Assembly: GCA_003254905.1 (NCBI GenBank)
Contig: QANU01107566.1
Span: forward strand, 613,746-677,745
Direction of reading: 5' to 3'
Length of the DNA: 64,000 nucleotides
DNA from: Nissolia schottii
Lineage: Eukaryota > Streptophyta > Magnoliopsida > Fabales > Fabaceae
Shown here: positions 10,169 to 23,579 of the stretch, in pieces
Position numbering within the stretch: position 1 is the stretch's first letter
How the letters are laid out: every line of letters begins with the position of its first letter
Notes under the pieces: generated by a model
Databases searched by the model: none
What the model saw: only the letters and a program-made list of their open reading frames with translations
What the model was told of the DNA's origin: nothing
Made by a program: the position numbers and the translations under genes

Positions 10169-10965
10169 TATTGATTGTTGGTAAAAATAAATCACGAAAG
10201 AATGTAAGTACACGATTTTACAAAAAGTCACTACATTAATAAAGTTTTTCGTTAAAAAAAATACACTAGTTAAGTTAATAAATTAATAAAGACATGATAT
10301 AAATAAAATAAATTTAAAAATCTAACATTCAAACCTTTTAAACACATCTTAACTAAAATTAATTTTGCTTTACTATTATTCTTATAATTTAGTTAAGGTT
10401 ATAAAAGAGTTTAATTTATATGATCAAAATTAATCTAAACATTTTATATTTCAAGTACCCGTAAATACGAGGGAAGTCACCTTGCCTCTATCCCGTTGAA
10501 TAAGAGAGTACTAAAATTATTCAACCTTATTATCCACGAGAGAAAAAAAAAACTTCTCTCCATATCTGCCTCATTCATATTCTATATTTGTACTAGTACC
10601 CATCTATAATTTCTCCCGCAAATATATAAATACCCACGTATATGTATAGGTATCCATTACCTTATGAAACTTTTTAAAAAATATTATGAAAAGTTTATTT
10701 ACGATTTTATTATGACGAACAGAGGAAGAAAACATAAATTAATTTGAAAAGCTGGTGGAACTAAAAAATGCATAATCCATTACCCGAGCTGAACTGACCC
10801 GAATTTGATGGGTTAAATTTGTTTCAGATTTAGTCCAAAAAAATTTATAAACCCGACCCGTTTACACCCACTAATAACAAAATAGAAAAGGGAGAATCGA
10901 GATTCGAGAGGCAGAGTTCAATTTGGCGGGAAAATCCTCCATTTTTTTTGTGTGTTGTGTGGAGA
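10169..10965. other. Intergenic region upstream of MIS12
   Basis: AT-rich DNA with pieces that look like decayed repeats (AAACCCGACCCGTTTACACC at about 10850). The last 90 bases before 10966 (from about 10876) are less AT-rich and probably hold the MIS12 5' UTR and core promoter. No other gene was seen. Confidence 0.45.
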
Positions 10966-11539
10966 ATGGAAGGGAGTGAGAGCGAGGCAGTCTTCGAATC
11001 ACTGAATCTGAATCCGCAGCTCTTCGTCAACGAAGTTCTCAACACTGTCGACGATGTCGTCGACGAAGCTTTCGATTTCTTCTACCAGTAACACCCAAAA
11101 TCCCTTTTCCTCTTTTATTTTATTTTATTTTAAACTCATTTCTATAATATCAATTTTTTTTTCTTGGTTGTGGAAACTCTTATGATTTCAGGGAGGCATC
11201 GGCGAAGCTGAATTCTGAAGGTTCCGCCCAAAGGACCCAAGATCTGAAAAAGGTTATTCTTATCCTCGTTTTTTTAAATACCTTTTGCACTGAACTGAAC
11301 GAAATTTTTATCAATTAGGGTCATTATTGTGGTGATTATGGAAGTTGAAATTATGGTGCCTGATAATTCTAGGTTATGATGCTAAGTGGTGTAACTTAAT
11401 TGGTTTTTGTGAAAGGGTGTTGATTGCATTCGGCAGAAGATCCAATCTGTTTTGGACAAACGGTTGGCTATTTGGGAAAAATACTGCCTTCATCACTGTT
11501 TTTCTGTTCCCCAAGGTTTTCATTTGCCAAGCAATGTAT

Positions 11540-11571
<32 letters not shown>

Positions 11572-12751
11572 ATTGTGATGGAATTGGTTCTTAACTGTGG
11601 TGTTGAATGTCTTGTTTTCATGTTTTATGGGAGAAATTTAGAGACTTAGAATTGGAATTTGGAATAGTAATTTTGTGTCTGTGGGTTGTCCTCACATTGA
11701 TTTATTGCATTATACAATGCCAGGACACAATATCACTTTGTTATATACAGTATTTGGTTGTTAACTCAATATTATCGAGAATGGGAAAATATCATATGGA
11801 TTAGAAACTTGTTCTGTAATTTTTTCTGCTGTTTTTGACCTAAATTTTATTGTTTTTCACCTCTACATACACACACATGTACCGGTTGAGGAATATTTCT
11901 TCCTTAACATTTTTTTTAAAGAATTAATTATCTAACCTTGTAAGAAACTGTACTTCCAGGATGAATCAAGTGAGAATGGCCTTCGTCAAGATGCTCCATT
12001 TGATCCAGATGTAGATTCTCAGTTAGACTCCTTGAGAAAAAGACTATCAGAGGTTATATAAATGCTGATTGTTAAAACCTTTCTATTACTGAAGTTCTAC
12101 TTCTTTTGTTTCTCATTCAATTTATATTGATGCTAATTATACTATCAGGTGGGCAAGGAGTCTGAAATGTTGAATCAAGAAATTGAAGCATTAGAGAGGC
12201 AGTCTACTCTCAATGCTAGATACGTCAATGAGGCAGTACAGTTATGTGAGCAAAACTCTCTGCATGAGTTGTATCAAGGTAATTAAAGAGCTTCGCCTGA
12301 TCTTTATGGTTATGGTCATCTTTGGACCTTTAGCAAGTAATTTCCTGTACCATTAAGGACTAATTGTGATACAGAATTTATGCTGCCCATTTTCATTAAG
12401 CAGAGGATACTTCATTTTGTACATGTATATGTATGCACTAATACCTGCATGTTGCTTTCCAATGCAGTTTGATCATGCAAAAGAATGTTGAATTCTTAGG
12501 ACATGTACAGTTAGCATTTTATTGATTCACATTCAGGACAAAGTCTGTTTTCAATTCTTTGTGATTTATTCATTATATGTGTCTTGCATATAGAAGATTA
12601 AAGTTTGTGAGATCGAGTGACTATCCCCGGACAAAAAGCTATAGTTGATGGCAAGGTTCCAACTTTATTTTGTTATAGCTTCTCAAAATTGCATCAAGCT
12701 TTATGGGCCTGCATCATTATAGGTATCATGGTTTAGGATGTTAAGCCTATG

Positions 12752-12785
<34 letters not shown>

Positions 12786-13424
12786 GGGTTAAATATGTCT
12801 TGGTCCTTGAAAAATTACAAATTGTGTTTTACCCCTGAAATTTTTTTGTTGGGAAATAGTCTCTGACAAATTTTTTTGGTAGGATTTAGTTCTTACCGTC
12901 AAGTTGGGCCGTTAACTATTGACGTGACAGTTAACTTAGCCACGTGTCCACACAAAATTGACACGTGGCATTGCATGTGACCTGCCAATCTTTAAATCAG
13001 GGACTAAAAACATATTTAAAACATATTTAACCCTTATTATTATTATTATGATGAAAGTAAGCTGGCAGAAATTTGTATTTATGGTTGACATTTTTGTATA
13101 AGTTGAGTGATCTTTAAATTGATTATTGTTTCCTATAGAGTTGGTGACAACTGCGTCTAAACTTGGAATGAAGATCAAAAAGCTAGACAACAACATGATT
13201 GAGGAGTCCGAACAAATGAAAACAAAAAAGATTTACAGCACAGAACTGGATCTATCTTCTGCCAATCCTACCACAGGTAACAAAATTATTCTTTGCATCA
13301 TTGCAACTTTCTTTTAGGCTGGTTAAACTCCAGAGTTCTTTGTTGTTAATTCCTGCTTGCAGGTCTCTCCAGTATGAAGTTAGATGACCTTCAAGAATTT
13401 TTAAGTATTATGAAGAGCACGTGA
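10966..13424 (+). CDS. MIS12: Kinetochore protein MIS12 homolog, seven exons
   Basis: Exons 10966-11087, 11192-11252, 11416-11535, 11960-12052, 12149-12278, 13139-13276 and 13363-13424 join in phase with GT-AG borders to give 241 residues (Arabidopsis MIS12 is of similar length). The N-terminus MEGSESEAVFESLNLNPQLF matches the conserved start of plant MIS12. The rest is helical and coiled-coil in character, for example ESEMLNQEIEALERQ, ending LDDLQEFLSIMKST. MIS12 is the core of the MIS12/MIND complex that links the CENP-C inner kinetochore to NDC80 at centromeres. The start is the first ATG and gives the conserved N-terminus. The long fifth intron has taken up a transposon at 12785-13034. 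The gene is convergent with the strictosidine-synthase-like gene, with 572 bp between stop codons. Confidence 0.93.
11539..11571 (+). repeat. (CT)n microsatellite in MIS12 intron 3
   Basis: A run of about 15 CT units lies just inside the third intron, right after the donor site GTATG at 11536. It is potentially length-variable. Confidence 0.9.
12785..13034. mobile_element. GGGTTAAATA-type MITE inside MIS12 intron 5
   Basis: This 250-bp unit starts AGGGTTAAATATGTCTTGG and ends AACATATTTAACCCT, so its termini are inverted repeats. The interior is non-coding. It sits within an (ATT)n run: about 30 bp of ATT repeats precede it and more follow, so a TTA-type target duplication cannot be told apart from the microsatellite. 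The same terminal GGGTTAAATA style recurs at 54977-55467. Confidence 0.75.
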
Positions 13425-13996
13425 ACTTGTGTATTTTTTTGTCAATCTTGTTGGAACACCTGCTTTTGTTGATTCTTAGTATTTTTGTGCTTAGTTGGAA
13501 TTTTACCTTTGCACTGCTAGGACTATTTTAGGCAATGATGGTACTTAAAATTAGTTTATAAACGTAATTACAAGGCTGAACCTACGTGACTCATAAAAGG
13601 CGTACATGTATTGAAATGTTGGTTTCTAATGGGTAGTATCATGAAAATTAGATTATTGCAGAAATTTCCTTTGTTTCTCATTCTATATGCATTCAGTTCA
13701 TCTAGCCATTGCTCATTGCTCTATTAAATGGTGCAATCTCACCTTTGCTCGTTGGAATGAGGTCCATATGCAAATAGAATGTTTTTTGCTGCTAAAGGGG
13801 TATGTTATGTGCCCCCAATCTGCTGGTTTCAAAATTAAGGTTATAGACCTGTAATCTCCATAAATGAGATAAGAAAAGCAAAGAGGCTTTCCAACGCTAT
13901 TGCATGGATGGATCAATAATTTCTTTATTCATATTAGAATTGCCCTCATATTTTTCATAACCTTAAAAACATAGCGGTTTCTGAAAAAAAATAAAA
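13425..13996. other. Intergenic gap between convergent MIS12 and the SSL gene
   Basis: This 572-bp gap between two stop codons must hold both 3' UTRs. It is AT-rich and no further feature was recognised. Confidence 0.5.
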
Positions 13997-15680
13997 TTAG
14001 GGGACAGACTCAGTAGCATAGGTAGCATGCAGTGACCCAGTGTAGAGTCTCCCATTAAACTCATGAACTTCACTGACTGCTTCTATGCCATACTCCTGGA
14101 TAAGAGGCACAACCTGCAAAATGAACCCAAGTCCGCTGACTCTGATTCCTGTAGGCAAAATCGTTCCGGGAGGAGGTAGTACAACCATGTTGTTCACTGC
14201 TATCCAAAACTGGCCCAAGGGGTTCCTCCTGATGTTGTCTGGTGCACCTGTAAGTATCACGAACGTGTCTGATGTATTTGCTCTTGGTCCTTTGAGCCAG
14301 AATCTCTGAATCCTGTTTGCCATGTATTCACTAACAAGGACAAATGAGCTATCTCTGCTCACTGCTACCCCAGCTGCCACAGCAAGACCACTGATCAACA
14401 CTCTGGTTTGGTTGGTACTCGGATCATATCTGAATAGGCTTCCAGATCTATCTCTGCTCGCTAGCATTGACTGGGAATCACTGCAAAAATCAAGTGTCAA
14501 ATTCAATACTGTCCTGTACCAGAATGTGCTAGTGTCCATATTTTCAATATGAGAAATCGTAAATCCTCCAAAATCATTATTAAGTTAATAATCTTATTAT
14601 TTAAGGAGGAAAGAAAGAGCCAAAAACAAAAGGTACTTGCACATAACACTTTGGATAGCTCTAAAATTTCCTTCTCAATTAATTAGGAGGCTAGGGATGT
14701 GTTGGTTTCTGTTTCTATTTCTCATTTTCATTTCCTGAAATTCTCCTTTAATATTTTGTGAAAGAAATAATGAAAACAATTTTTTACTGTTTCCATTACA
14801 ATACTGAAAACAAAGAATTCAGAAAATGAACACAGGAAACCAACACACCCTAATCTTTGCAAGAAGGTTTAGCATTTATGTGAATAAACAACATAAGGAG
14901 TGAACTGATCACCTGAGCTGGAAATTAGCACTAGCCTCTGTAAAATAAACGACTCCACTGTCAGGGTCTAAATCCAAACCATCAGCAAACTTTATAGGCC
15001 TGCCCAGTACAGATCCAACAAGTTGTGTTGGAGCACCTCCATTGGGACCAACCTTGACCAACCCAAAATAGGCATCAGCAGCATACAGTTCACCTGTTTG
15101 GTGATTGAAACGCAACCCCAAAGGCCTCCCACATGTTGCTTGCATTGTTGAGAAATCAGCAAGGCCGTCACACAATGTCTTGTTCCTGGGCCAACAAATG
15201 CACTATTGAATGTTCTAAACCATGTCTGAATGAGCGTTTGTTACATCCTTTTAATCATTAGCATAAAAATCGCCCTAATTCAAATTTTCACCCACAATGA
15301 CATGAGTTGTAATTTACATAATATCCAAAGACTATTCTAGTGAAATTTTGAATTACACGTATTTTTAGGCACATGACTCAGGAGGACTGTTATATATTTA
15401 TATGCATGTATAATTCACACTTTCACACATACCTGATTGGCGAAGTGAAAGCATATTCCACGAAACTCTTATTTTGTGGTGAATATTTCATAATTCTTCC
15501 ATCAGAAACCCCAACATAAGGCCCTTCACCGTTGCGGTCAAATGCTAAGGACTCGGGGCCGGTCAGTGGTGACGGCAGCGGAAGCCTGTTGAGTAATAAA
15601 GCTACTGCAGGGGAACACATGAAGAAGAGGAAGATTAAAAGTGCAAAGGAAGCCATCATCATCACCATAGTAATGTTCAA
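13997..15680 (-). CDS. Strictosidine-synthase-like (SSL) protein, three exons
   Basis: Exons 15680-15433, 15185-14913 and 14480-13997 join in phase (248+273+484 nt) to give 334 residues, typical of plant SSL proteins. Residues 1 to about 27 are a hydrophobic signal peptide (MASFALLIFLFFMCSPAVAL), so the product enters the secretory pathway. The body shows the six-bladed propeller motifs of the family: GPESLAFDRNGEGPYVGVSDGRI, CGRPLGLRF...LYAADAYFGL, and FADGLDLDPDSGVVYFTEAS. Most SSLs do not make strictosidine and their substrates are unknown. The catalytic Glu of true strictosidine synthase cannot be placed with confidence here, so I do not assign that activity. A CTATAAATA box lies 64-72 bases upstream of the ATG. 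Confidence 0.9.
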
Positions 15681-15743
15681 AATGATACGCTAGTAAAGTT
15701 TGATGTAATAACTTTTAGGTGATGAAGCCTGGTAAATGAGTAA

Positions 15744-15752
15744 TATTTATAG
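15744..15752 (-). promoter_or_regulatory. TATA box of the SSL gene
   Basis: CTATAAATA on the minus strand lies about 64-72 bases upstream of the ATG at 15680. An RY-type CATGCATCC lies just upstream of it at about 15754-15762. Spacing is normal for a plant core promoter. Confidence 0.6.
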
Positions 15753-15762
15753 GGATGCATGA

Positions 15763-17581
15763 AGTGTTATTTACTCTACTAAGTAGTAGAAACGTGAAAC
15801 ATCCACGATGAACCCAACAACAACAACAAAGTCGTGAGAAGGAACACGTAGGAAAGCAAGAGTTCCCGCTGTCCTTAGTTTGTTAGAATGAAAAATGTGA
15901 AGGGTAGCTTTGGTTAAGTTGTAGTAGAGGCTAGAGTCGGTAGTAACTGAGTGTGTGGAATCATTTTTTATTCTTTTTGGCAGTTATGTTGCCTGAAACA
16001 TGCAGCAGCTCCTCAAACAGCTTTCTCTCGTGAGTGGGCGACTCGTGGAAATCACCCTTTGGCCTCGCTACCGTGAACTCGTCTTCCTGGTAAATGCGTC
16101 AAAGCACGTAAAGTTTCTCAACCATCTTCAGGGCTAAATATTTGATTTTTTCAAGGCGCTTTTAAGATTACTTTTTGTTAGATTCGCTTTCATCGGCTAA
16201 TGAGCTCCAACTTAATTAATATAGTAATATGGTGTTCTTGAGTTTGGGGCTTGGTAAAATTTTTTGAGATGAAAGTTAAAAAATTTTTTGCTCCTAAGTC
16301 TAACTTATGAGAGTTGCGAGCGTTTTTTGTGAGCTTTCAAAAATAATTTTTTAGAGTCGGCTTGTGTTCTTTAAAATGGAAAAAAAAGATTAAATAACCT
16401 TAAATTTAAATAAAAATCTAACTTTATCCATTAAAATCTTAATTTTTTCTCATCAATCATTTATTATGTATTTTTATTCTAGTCAATTTATATTTTAGAA
16501 GCAAATTTATAATATATTTACCAAATATTATTTGGTGTCTTTTGCTTATTGAGAGTTACTTTTATCATATTTTATCAAATAATATTATTATAACCTCTTA
16601 AGAACATCTTTTTGAAAGCTTAGAGGGCTCCATATCTTTTGTAAAGCAACAACTTTATCAAACTAAGCCTGAGTTTTTCTACTGTAATTAAAATAATCAA
16701 TGTACTCTTCTTAAATAAAAAATTATTCATGTGTTTTTCATAATCTTCTTACACAGTGTATAAATTAATTTTAATTTAATTTTACATTTTATGTAATTTT
16801 TCAATTTTACTAAATGAAGTTAAAAAATTTATTATTTAATTTTATTTTTTCACTTCATGCACTAAAGTATCTCTCATTGAGCAAGTTATCAGATCATTGA
16901 TTGTAGTATGTTCTGTCAAGCATGGACACAAAGATACATCAATTTTAAAAAATTATAGAACACATACACGATAATTTAGAAATAAAATTTAAAATTAATA
17001 ATAATATATTAATATTCATGTTAATGTCAAATTACTAATCTCTAATGTTTTCTAATCCTCTCTCATCTTTACTATTGCATAATATTGTTGAAGTATTTCA
17101 AATGCCTTTGTCTATTTCTCTCACAAATACTCTTCCCTCAAATGAGTCATCATCATTATTTCAACAACAGCAATTTGTAATTTACCATCTCACTAAATAC
17201 AATTTTGGAGGTTGTTTTGTTTATCACGTAATAAACAAAATAAAAACTGCCCCATAACCAATTTCCCACAACAGCAATTTAAAAAGGTCACAATAGAAAA
17301 GTTTTTCCTTTACACCAACAATTTATAAAACGGTTACAAACAATCATTTCTTTAAAAGAACTTCTCACGTTCAACATTAACTGACACGTAGTGCCTGCCC
17401 CCCTCTAGTTTTATATAATTTCCTATATCAATATTTATTAATTTTTTAAAAGTGCATATTATCCTAAATTATTTAGGATTATGTTTTTGGTGTGCACCTT
17501 ACTAAAAGGCACTTTGAATGTGCATTGGATCATACCGGCAGGTTTCGATAAAAGCAATTTAGTAATTTAATATTTTATATG
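15763..17581. other. AT-rich intergenic region with a possible decayed inverted-repeat element
   Basis: The part near 15760-16100 is the SSL upstream region. About 16245-16675 has weakly complementary ends (GGGCTTGGTAAAA and TTTATCAAACTAAGCC), suggesting an old MITE. The remainder up to the copia element is AT-rich without genes. Confidence 0.4.
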
Positions 17582-17586
17582 TAAAA
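17582..17586. repeat. Target-site duplication (left) of the copia element
   Basis: TAAAA directly precedes the left LTR and is repeated exactly after the right LTR at 23580-23584. Confidence 0.85.
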
Positions 17587-17961
17587 TGTAAGTTGTAATT
17601 TTTTATCACTCATTCAGAAAATTATCATGAAATTGAATATTAAAATTCATGAATATCATATGATAAAACAAGATTAGGAAAGACACGTCCAAATCTATAG
17701 TTGTGATTCAATTGATGTCTCTTTTGATTCAAAAGCAGAGAAAAGCTCTGACGATTCCTTTGTTTTTCCCTTATATTACCTTCAATTGAGTAACTGCCAT
17801 CAGATTTAAAAGGGTTGGGGAGGATCGGTGTTACCAAAATACCCCACACTAACTTTATCAATTTTTATAGAATTAATTGTCATCATCTTAATCCCTTTTT
17901 ATTAGAGTTAGTACTACTTGTTACATGGACAACACTATCATGAGATTAAAATAATCTTACA
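17587..17961 (-). repeat. 3' LTR of the copia element
   Basis: This 375-bp LTR matches 23177-23579 along its length but is shorter internally. It lies next to the polypurine tract and carries the TG...CA ends expected of LTRs. Confidence 0.88.
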
Positions 17962-20900
17962 AGCTCCCACTTGGTCCATGTGATGACTTGAAGATTCAAT
18001 AACCATAAGTGCGCACTTTACATTGAAGAAATCAAGTCATCATCCTTCATTGAATTTAGTTGGTTGAATCATGGCAGTCAATGTCAATCAAAACGATATG
18101 TTTCCTTCTATGTATCACAAAACTACCCAACCCATAGAACTTTAATCAAAGCATACTATAACCTTTGACTTTAATGTCCATAACATATTATTACACAAAA
18201 CAATACATGTACATAATATGATGTGAATAACAAATAAATAAAGTAGAAACATAATTTTAATTGAATTCACAAGTGTCATAACAATACAAGTAAGATAGCC
18301 ATACATATGTATACATATTATAAAATCAAGCTAACAAGGACTTATCAATAATGCTCATTCTCTTTACATGACCAGAAAATATTATGGGTGGCAACCCCTT
18401 GGTTAGTCGATCCGCTATCATCAAATTTGTACCAATATACTGATGAGTATTTTAAATTCATGTGTTCTGCATCCTTGGAGTACTTGTCATTCTTAGAGAA
18501 GTAGACGGTGGTGGAATTATCACAATAAATTCTTAACGGCCTAGCTATACTATCGACAACACTAAGCCCCAAGACAAAATTTCACAACCATAATGCATGA
18601 ACTGTGGCCTCGAAGCATGCCACAAATTCAACCTCCATAGTAGAAGTAGCAATGATAGACTCTTTTCCACTTTTCCATGAAATAACCCCTCCAGCTAGTA
18701 GAAAGACATAACTAAATTTGGATTTTCTAGAGTCTACACATCTTGCATAGTCTGAATCTGAGTAGCCAACTACTGTAAGGTTATCTGATTTTTTGTAAGT
18801 GAACATGTAATCCTTGGTGCCTTGCAAATACCTAAGGACCTTCTTTGTAGCTTTACGGCGGTCTATTATAGGATTATTTTGATACCGGCTCAACATTCCA
18901 ACAACAAAAGTTATATCTGGTTGAGTTCATGTTTGAGCATACATCAAGCTCCCAACCACAGAAACATAAGGAATACACTTCATTGCCTTTTGTTCCAAAT
19001 CATTTTTGGGACATTGCATTTGGTTAAACTTATCTCCCTTTTGAATTAGAAATATTCCTGAAAAGCAACTTTCCATTCTAAATCTCTCTAACACTTTATT
19101 GATGTAGCCTTTCTGAGACAATCTCAACACTCCTTGTGATCTTTCACGAAATATTTCTATTCCTATCACATAGGATGCCTCGCCCATATATTTCATTTCA
19201 AACTTATTAGAGAGAAATTTCTTTACATCATGTAACAAGTCAACATCATTTGCAGCAAGAAGAATGTCGTCAACATACAAAACTAATATAATAAACTTGC
19301 TCCCACTAACCTTCATGTAGATACGCCGATAAACAGTGTTCTCTACAAAACCATATGACAAAATAGTAACATTGAACTTAAGATACCACTGTCGGGAAGC
19401 TTGTTTTAGTCCATATATTGACTTCTTTAACTTACACACCAAGTTTTCTTTTTCTGTGGTTAAGAACCCTTCGGATTGGTCCATATAAACCTCTTCTTCC
19501 AAGTCACCATTGAGAAAAACAGTCTTTACATCCATTTGGTGAAGCTCTAGGTCATAATGAGCCATTAAAGCCATAAAAATTCTCAAAGAATCCTTCTTTA
19601 AAACTGCAGAGAAGGTCTCTTTATAGTCAATGTCATCCTTTTGAGTGTAACCTTTGGCAACAAGTTTAGCCTTATATCTTTCAATGTTGCCTTTCGAGTC
19701 TCGTTTGGTCTTAAATACCCATTTATAGCCAACTCATTTTGAACCTTTAGGCAACTTGAGTAGATCCTAAACCTTATTACCATCCATTGATTTCAACTCT
19801 TCTTTCATAGCATTTAGCTACTTTTCAAAATTGCCACATTCCATGACTTGCCTGAATCGATGCTTAAGTCACATTCATGCTCAAGTGAATAAACCACATA
19901 GTCATCTGAAATAGCTGGTCTTTTCTGCCTTTCAGACTTTCTTAAAGGTATTACACTTGGTTCATCCACCATTTGCTCATTAATGATTTGCACATGGTTG
20001 GTCGGTTAATTATCCATATGTTCATCTCGTGGATTTGGAATATTGATTTGTTGCCTTGGAATATTGTGTGGCTGTGATATAACAAAAGGGACAACAACTT
20101 GAGGAGAAACACTAAGTGTAGGAATTTCTACACGGTTCTCTTGAATATCCACCTTTTGTGATTCCTCACTCCCATTGAACTGATCATTTTCAAGGAACTT
20201 ACCATTACCAGACTTAACTATTCTTGTACTATGGTTAGGACAATAAAATATGTACCCCTTTGACTTTTCAGGATAGCCGATGAAATAACCACTAATGGTT
20301 CTTGCATCAAACTTCTTTTCATGTGGATTATATACCCCTACTTTTGCTGGGCAACCCCAAACATGAAGGTGCCTCCAACTAGGTTTCCTTCTTATCTATA
20401 GTTCATAAGGAGTCTTAGGAACTGCCCTACTAGGAACCTTGTTAAGCAGATACAAATCGAATTTTAATGCATACATCCACAATGATAAAGGTACAATACT
20501 ATAATTTATCATACTCCTAACCATTTCCATAAGAGTATGATTTCGCCTTTCAGCTACACCATTTTGCTATGGTGTACCGAGCATTGTATACTGTGCACAT
20601 ATGCCCCGACTTTCGAGAAACTTTGCAAATGGATCAGGGCATTGAACTTCCCATAATATTCACCACCTCTATCAGACTTCACAACTTTTAATTTTCTATC
20701 TAACTGGCTTTCCACTTCATTAATGAACATCTCAAGGACGTTCGTCGATTGAGACATTTCATGCAGTAGATACAAATAACAATAATGTGAGAAGTCGTCA
20801 ATAAAAGTGATAAAATACTTTTCACCACCCCAAGATGGAATGTCAAAGGGACCACATATGTCGGTGTGCATCAACTCAAGGAGTTAACTGCTTATTGTGG

Positions 20901-23176
20901 CCAGACCTTTTGACATATGTTTGGTTTGTTTGCCTTTATTGCAATCCACACATATATCCCATCCATCAAAATCCAATTGAGGTAAGATGTCACTTTTCAC
21001 TAATCTCAACATCATTTCTTTGGAAATGTGACCTAACCTTTGATGCCATAAGAAAACAGAATTCTCATTACGTGCAACACACTTACTACCAGTATTATGT
21101 TCAACATGAAACAGGGATTCAACAAAATTAACATCAAGATTGAAATGGTACAAAGCATCAACTAAAGTACCAAAACCATAATAGTACTTATGTTTATACA
21201 AACTGAAAACACCATTACCAATCCTAAAGTTAAATCCTACATCGTCCAACTTTGCAACAGAAACTAAATTCCTAGCACATATAGGAACATAGAGACACTT
21301 TTCTAGATCTAAGCAAGAGCCACTGTCCAAGATCAATCTGTAAGTACCAATTCTTTCTATCTATGCCTTCATTTTGTTTCCCATATACAAGAACTTTTCA
21401 GTTCTCTTATGGATTGGGTCGAAAAGAATCCCTACATAACATGTGACACATGAGTAGTTGCACCAGAATCTAACCACCAGGTATTATTAGACACTTCAAT
21501 AAGATTTGATTCGAAACCTACATAAATGTAGTTTTTACCTTTCTTTTCGAACTATTTCTTTCTTTTCAGGCAATCTTTCTTGAAATGTCCACCTTGTTGC
21601 AGAAGAAACATTTTTTCTCCTTATGGACTTGGCCTTCACGAACCTTCAGTGAAGCTTTGTCCTTCTTGTCCTTACTATCTAGCTTAGTCTTGTTGCTACT
21701 AGCTCCATCATGAAATGTGAGATAGAGAGAGTGATCCTTAATTTTCTTTAACTTCCCTTCCCCTTGAACCAACATGACCTTAATTTCCTGAAAGTTCCAT
21801 TTTTTCTTAATGGTGTTGTAATTCACCTGGAACTGGCCAAACTCAAAAGGAAGTGAGTTCATTATGAACTGTACCAGAAAGGACTCACTCACATCTATAT
21901 CCATTGATTTTAGTTTTGCTGCTAGATTTGCCATTCCAGTTACATGATCATGAATGGGTTGTGACTAATCAAATTTCTTGGTCGTCAACTCATTCATTAA
22001 GCTGCTAACAATGGACTTGTCAGTAATATCTAATTGAGAGTATTCGTTAATCTTTGCCACAAATTCCTTAGCATCTTCTGTCTTAGGCATAGATGGCTTA
22101 ACATTTTCAACCAACATTATTCTCATCAAGCTCACACTCAGTCGGTTAGACTTGTCCCAAGTATGATAAAGAGATTTATCCTCTTCTGAACTAGTCTCCG
22201 TAATGGTTGCGGGATTTTCATCCATTATTAATGCGAGGTCCAAATCCATAAATCCCAAATGGAAGCGGATTTGTTTAGACAACTCATCATAATTCATCTC
22301 ATTGAACTTGACAATACCATTGACTACACCATACAAATTCATGGAAGCTGCAAAATTTTATACAAACTCATACATTAATGCTTTGAGTAGTTTTAATAAA
22401 TTCCGACAACAACTTTCAGTTATTTATCTAACTTCACCTTTGGGTGATACTTAAATTCATAACTTCAAGCTATAATAATTATCAATCATACTCAAGTCAA
22501 CATGCATGTTATTTTTGGATATACAAACACATTCAACAAGTATGCCAATATGTCACTATAATATCATTAAGTATTAGCAATGATTCACCTTTGGATAACC
22601 TCATAGCATTGTAATTAATGATCTCATCACCTTAATGTGAATAATTAAATTCACAAATAAATCCTTAAGATTGTCTCCTTTCCAAGCCACGCCACTTTGG
22701 TGACTAACAAGCTTACATATAGTCATTCCTATGTTCAACTATACTTCAACCTTGATTAGCCTAAACACATAGGACCATATTTTTCATATAGTAGTACCAA
22801 ATGCCAGAATTTAAACAACTTTGGCAGAACCATTATTTAATACCAGACATGAAGAATAAAAAATAAAAAAAGAATTTACAATGCTTTCCTAGTTGCAGAT
22901 GTATTAAAGGGCATGTTCTCCATGGCAGGTTCCTACGATAATTATATTTTGCATTACATGGCATGCAATTCAATTCTTCTATATATCATAGTGCATAGCC
23001 TGTCAAAGGAGATTTCCCTTGCGATTCTCCTGCATCTCCGCTTTAATTCAAATCCCACTCTTAACATTTCACCTTTATCCCAAATCTAACAATTTAGGGT
23101 TCATAAAATTTGGGAAAAAAAAATAACACCATTCCAGGATAATCACAAATTTCACAACCAAAGCTCTGATACCACA

Positions 23177-23579
23177 TATAAGTTGTAATTTTCTATCACT
23201 CATTCAGAAAATTATCATGGAATTGAATCTTGAAATTCATGAATATCACATGACAAAACAAGATTAGGAACAAGAAACACATACCCGGATCCATAGTTGT
23301 GATTCAATTGATGTCTCTTTTGATACTTTTTCCCTCTCTTTCTTTCTTCCTTTCAGTCTCTTTTGATGGTGAAAAAAGCATTTTCCCTTGTATTACCTTT
23401 ACTTGACTAACTGCCATTAGATTTAAAAGGGAGAGGGGAGGGTCGATTTTACCAAAATATCCTCCACTAATTCTATCATCTTTTATAAAATTAATTGTCA
23501 TCATCTTAATCCCCTTTTATTAGAGTTAATATTACTTGTTACATAGACCACACTATCATGATATTAAAATAATCTTACA
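23177..23579 (-). repeat. 5' LTR of the copia element
   Basis: This 403-bp LTR is followed inward by the tRNA-Met primer-binding site. The outer boundary ends CTTACA and abuts the TAAAA target duplication at 23580-23584. Confidence 0.88.

Larger units (their letters stand above)
17587..23579 (-). mobile_element. Ty1/copia LTR retrotransposon, broken fossil
   Basis: A nearly 6-kb element lies on the minus strand. The 5' LTR is 23177-23579 and the 3' LTR 17587-17961. Both have TGTAAG...CTTACA-type ends and the element is flanked by TAAAA duplications. A primer-binding site complementary to initiator tRNA-Met (TGGTATCAGAGC) sits at 23163-23174, two bases inside the 5' LTR. A purine-rich tract (AAGTGGGAGCT) adjoins the 3' LTR. 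Remains of the copia order gag - protease/pre-integrase - integrase - reverse transcriptase - RNase H are visible at about 21566-22342, 20884-21336, 20554-20874, 18927-19783 and 18345-18896 (cues: LWHQRLGHIS, FITFIDDFSHYCYLY, ILVLYVDDILL). It is clearly broken, with more than half a dozen breaks. The LTRs differ at roughly a tenth of positions plus length changes by eye, which suggests an insertion several million years old. It resembles the Tnt1-like branch. Confidence 0.93.

Noticed and set aside
12750-13050. An alternative exon in MIS12 intron 5
   Set aside because: The segment is a MITE in a microsatellite. The flanking exons already join in phase to give a normal-length MIS12.
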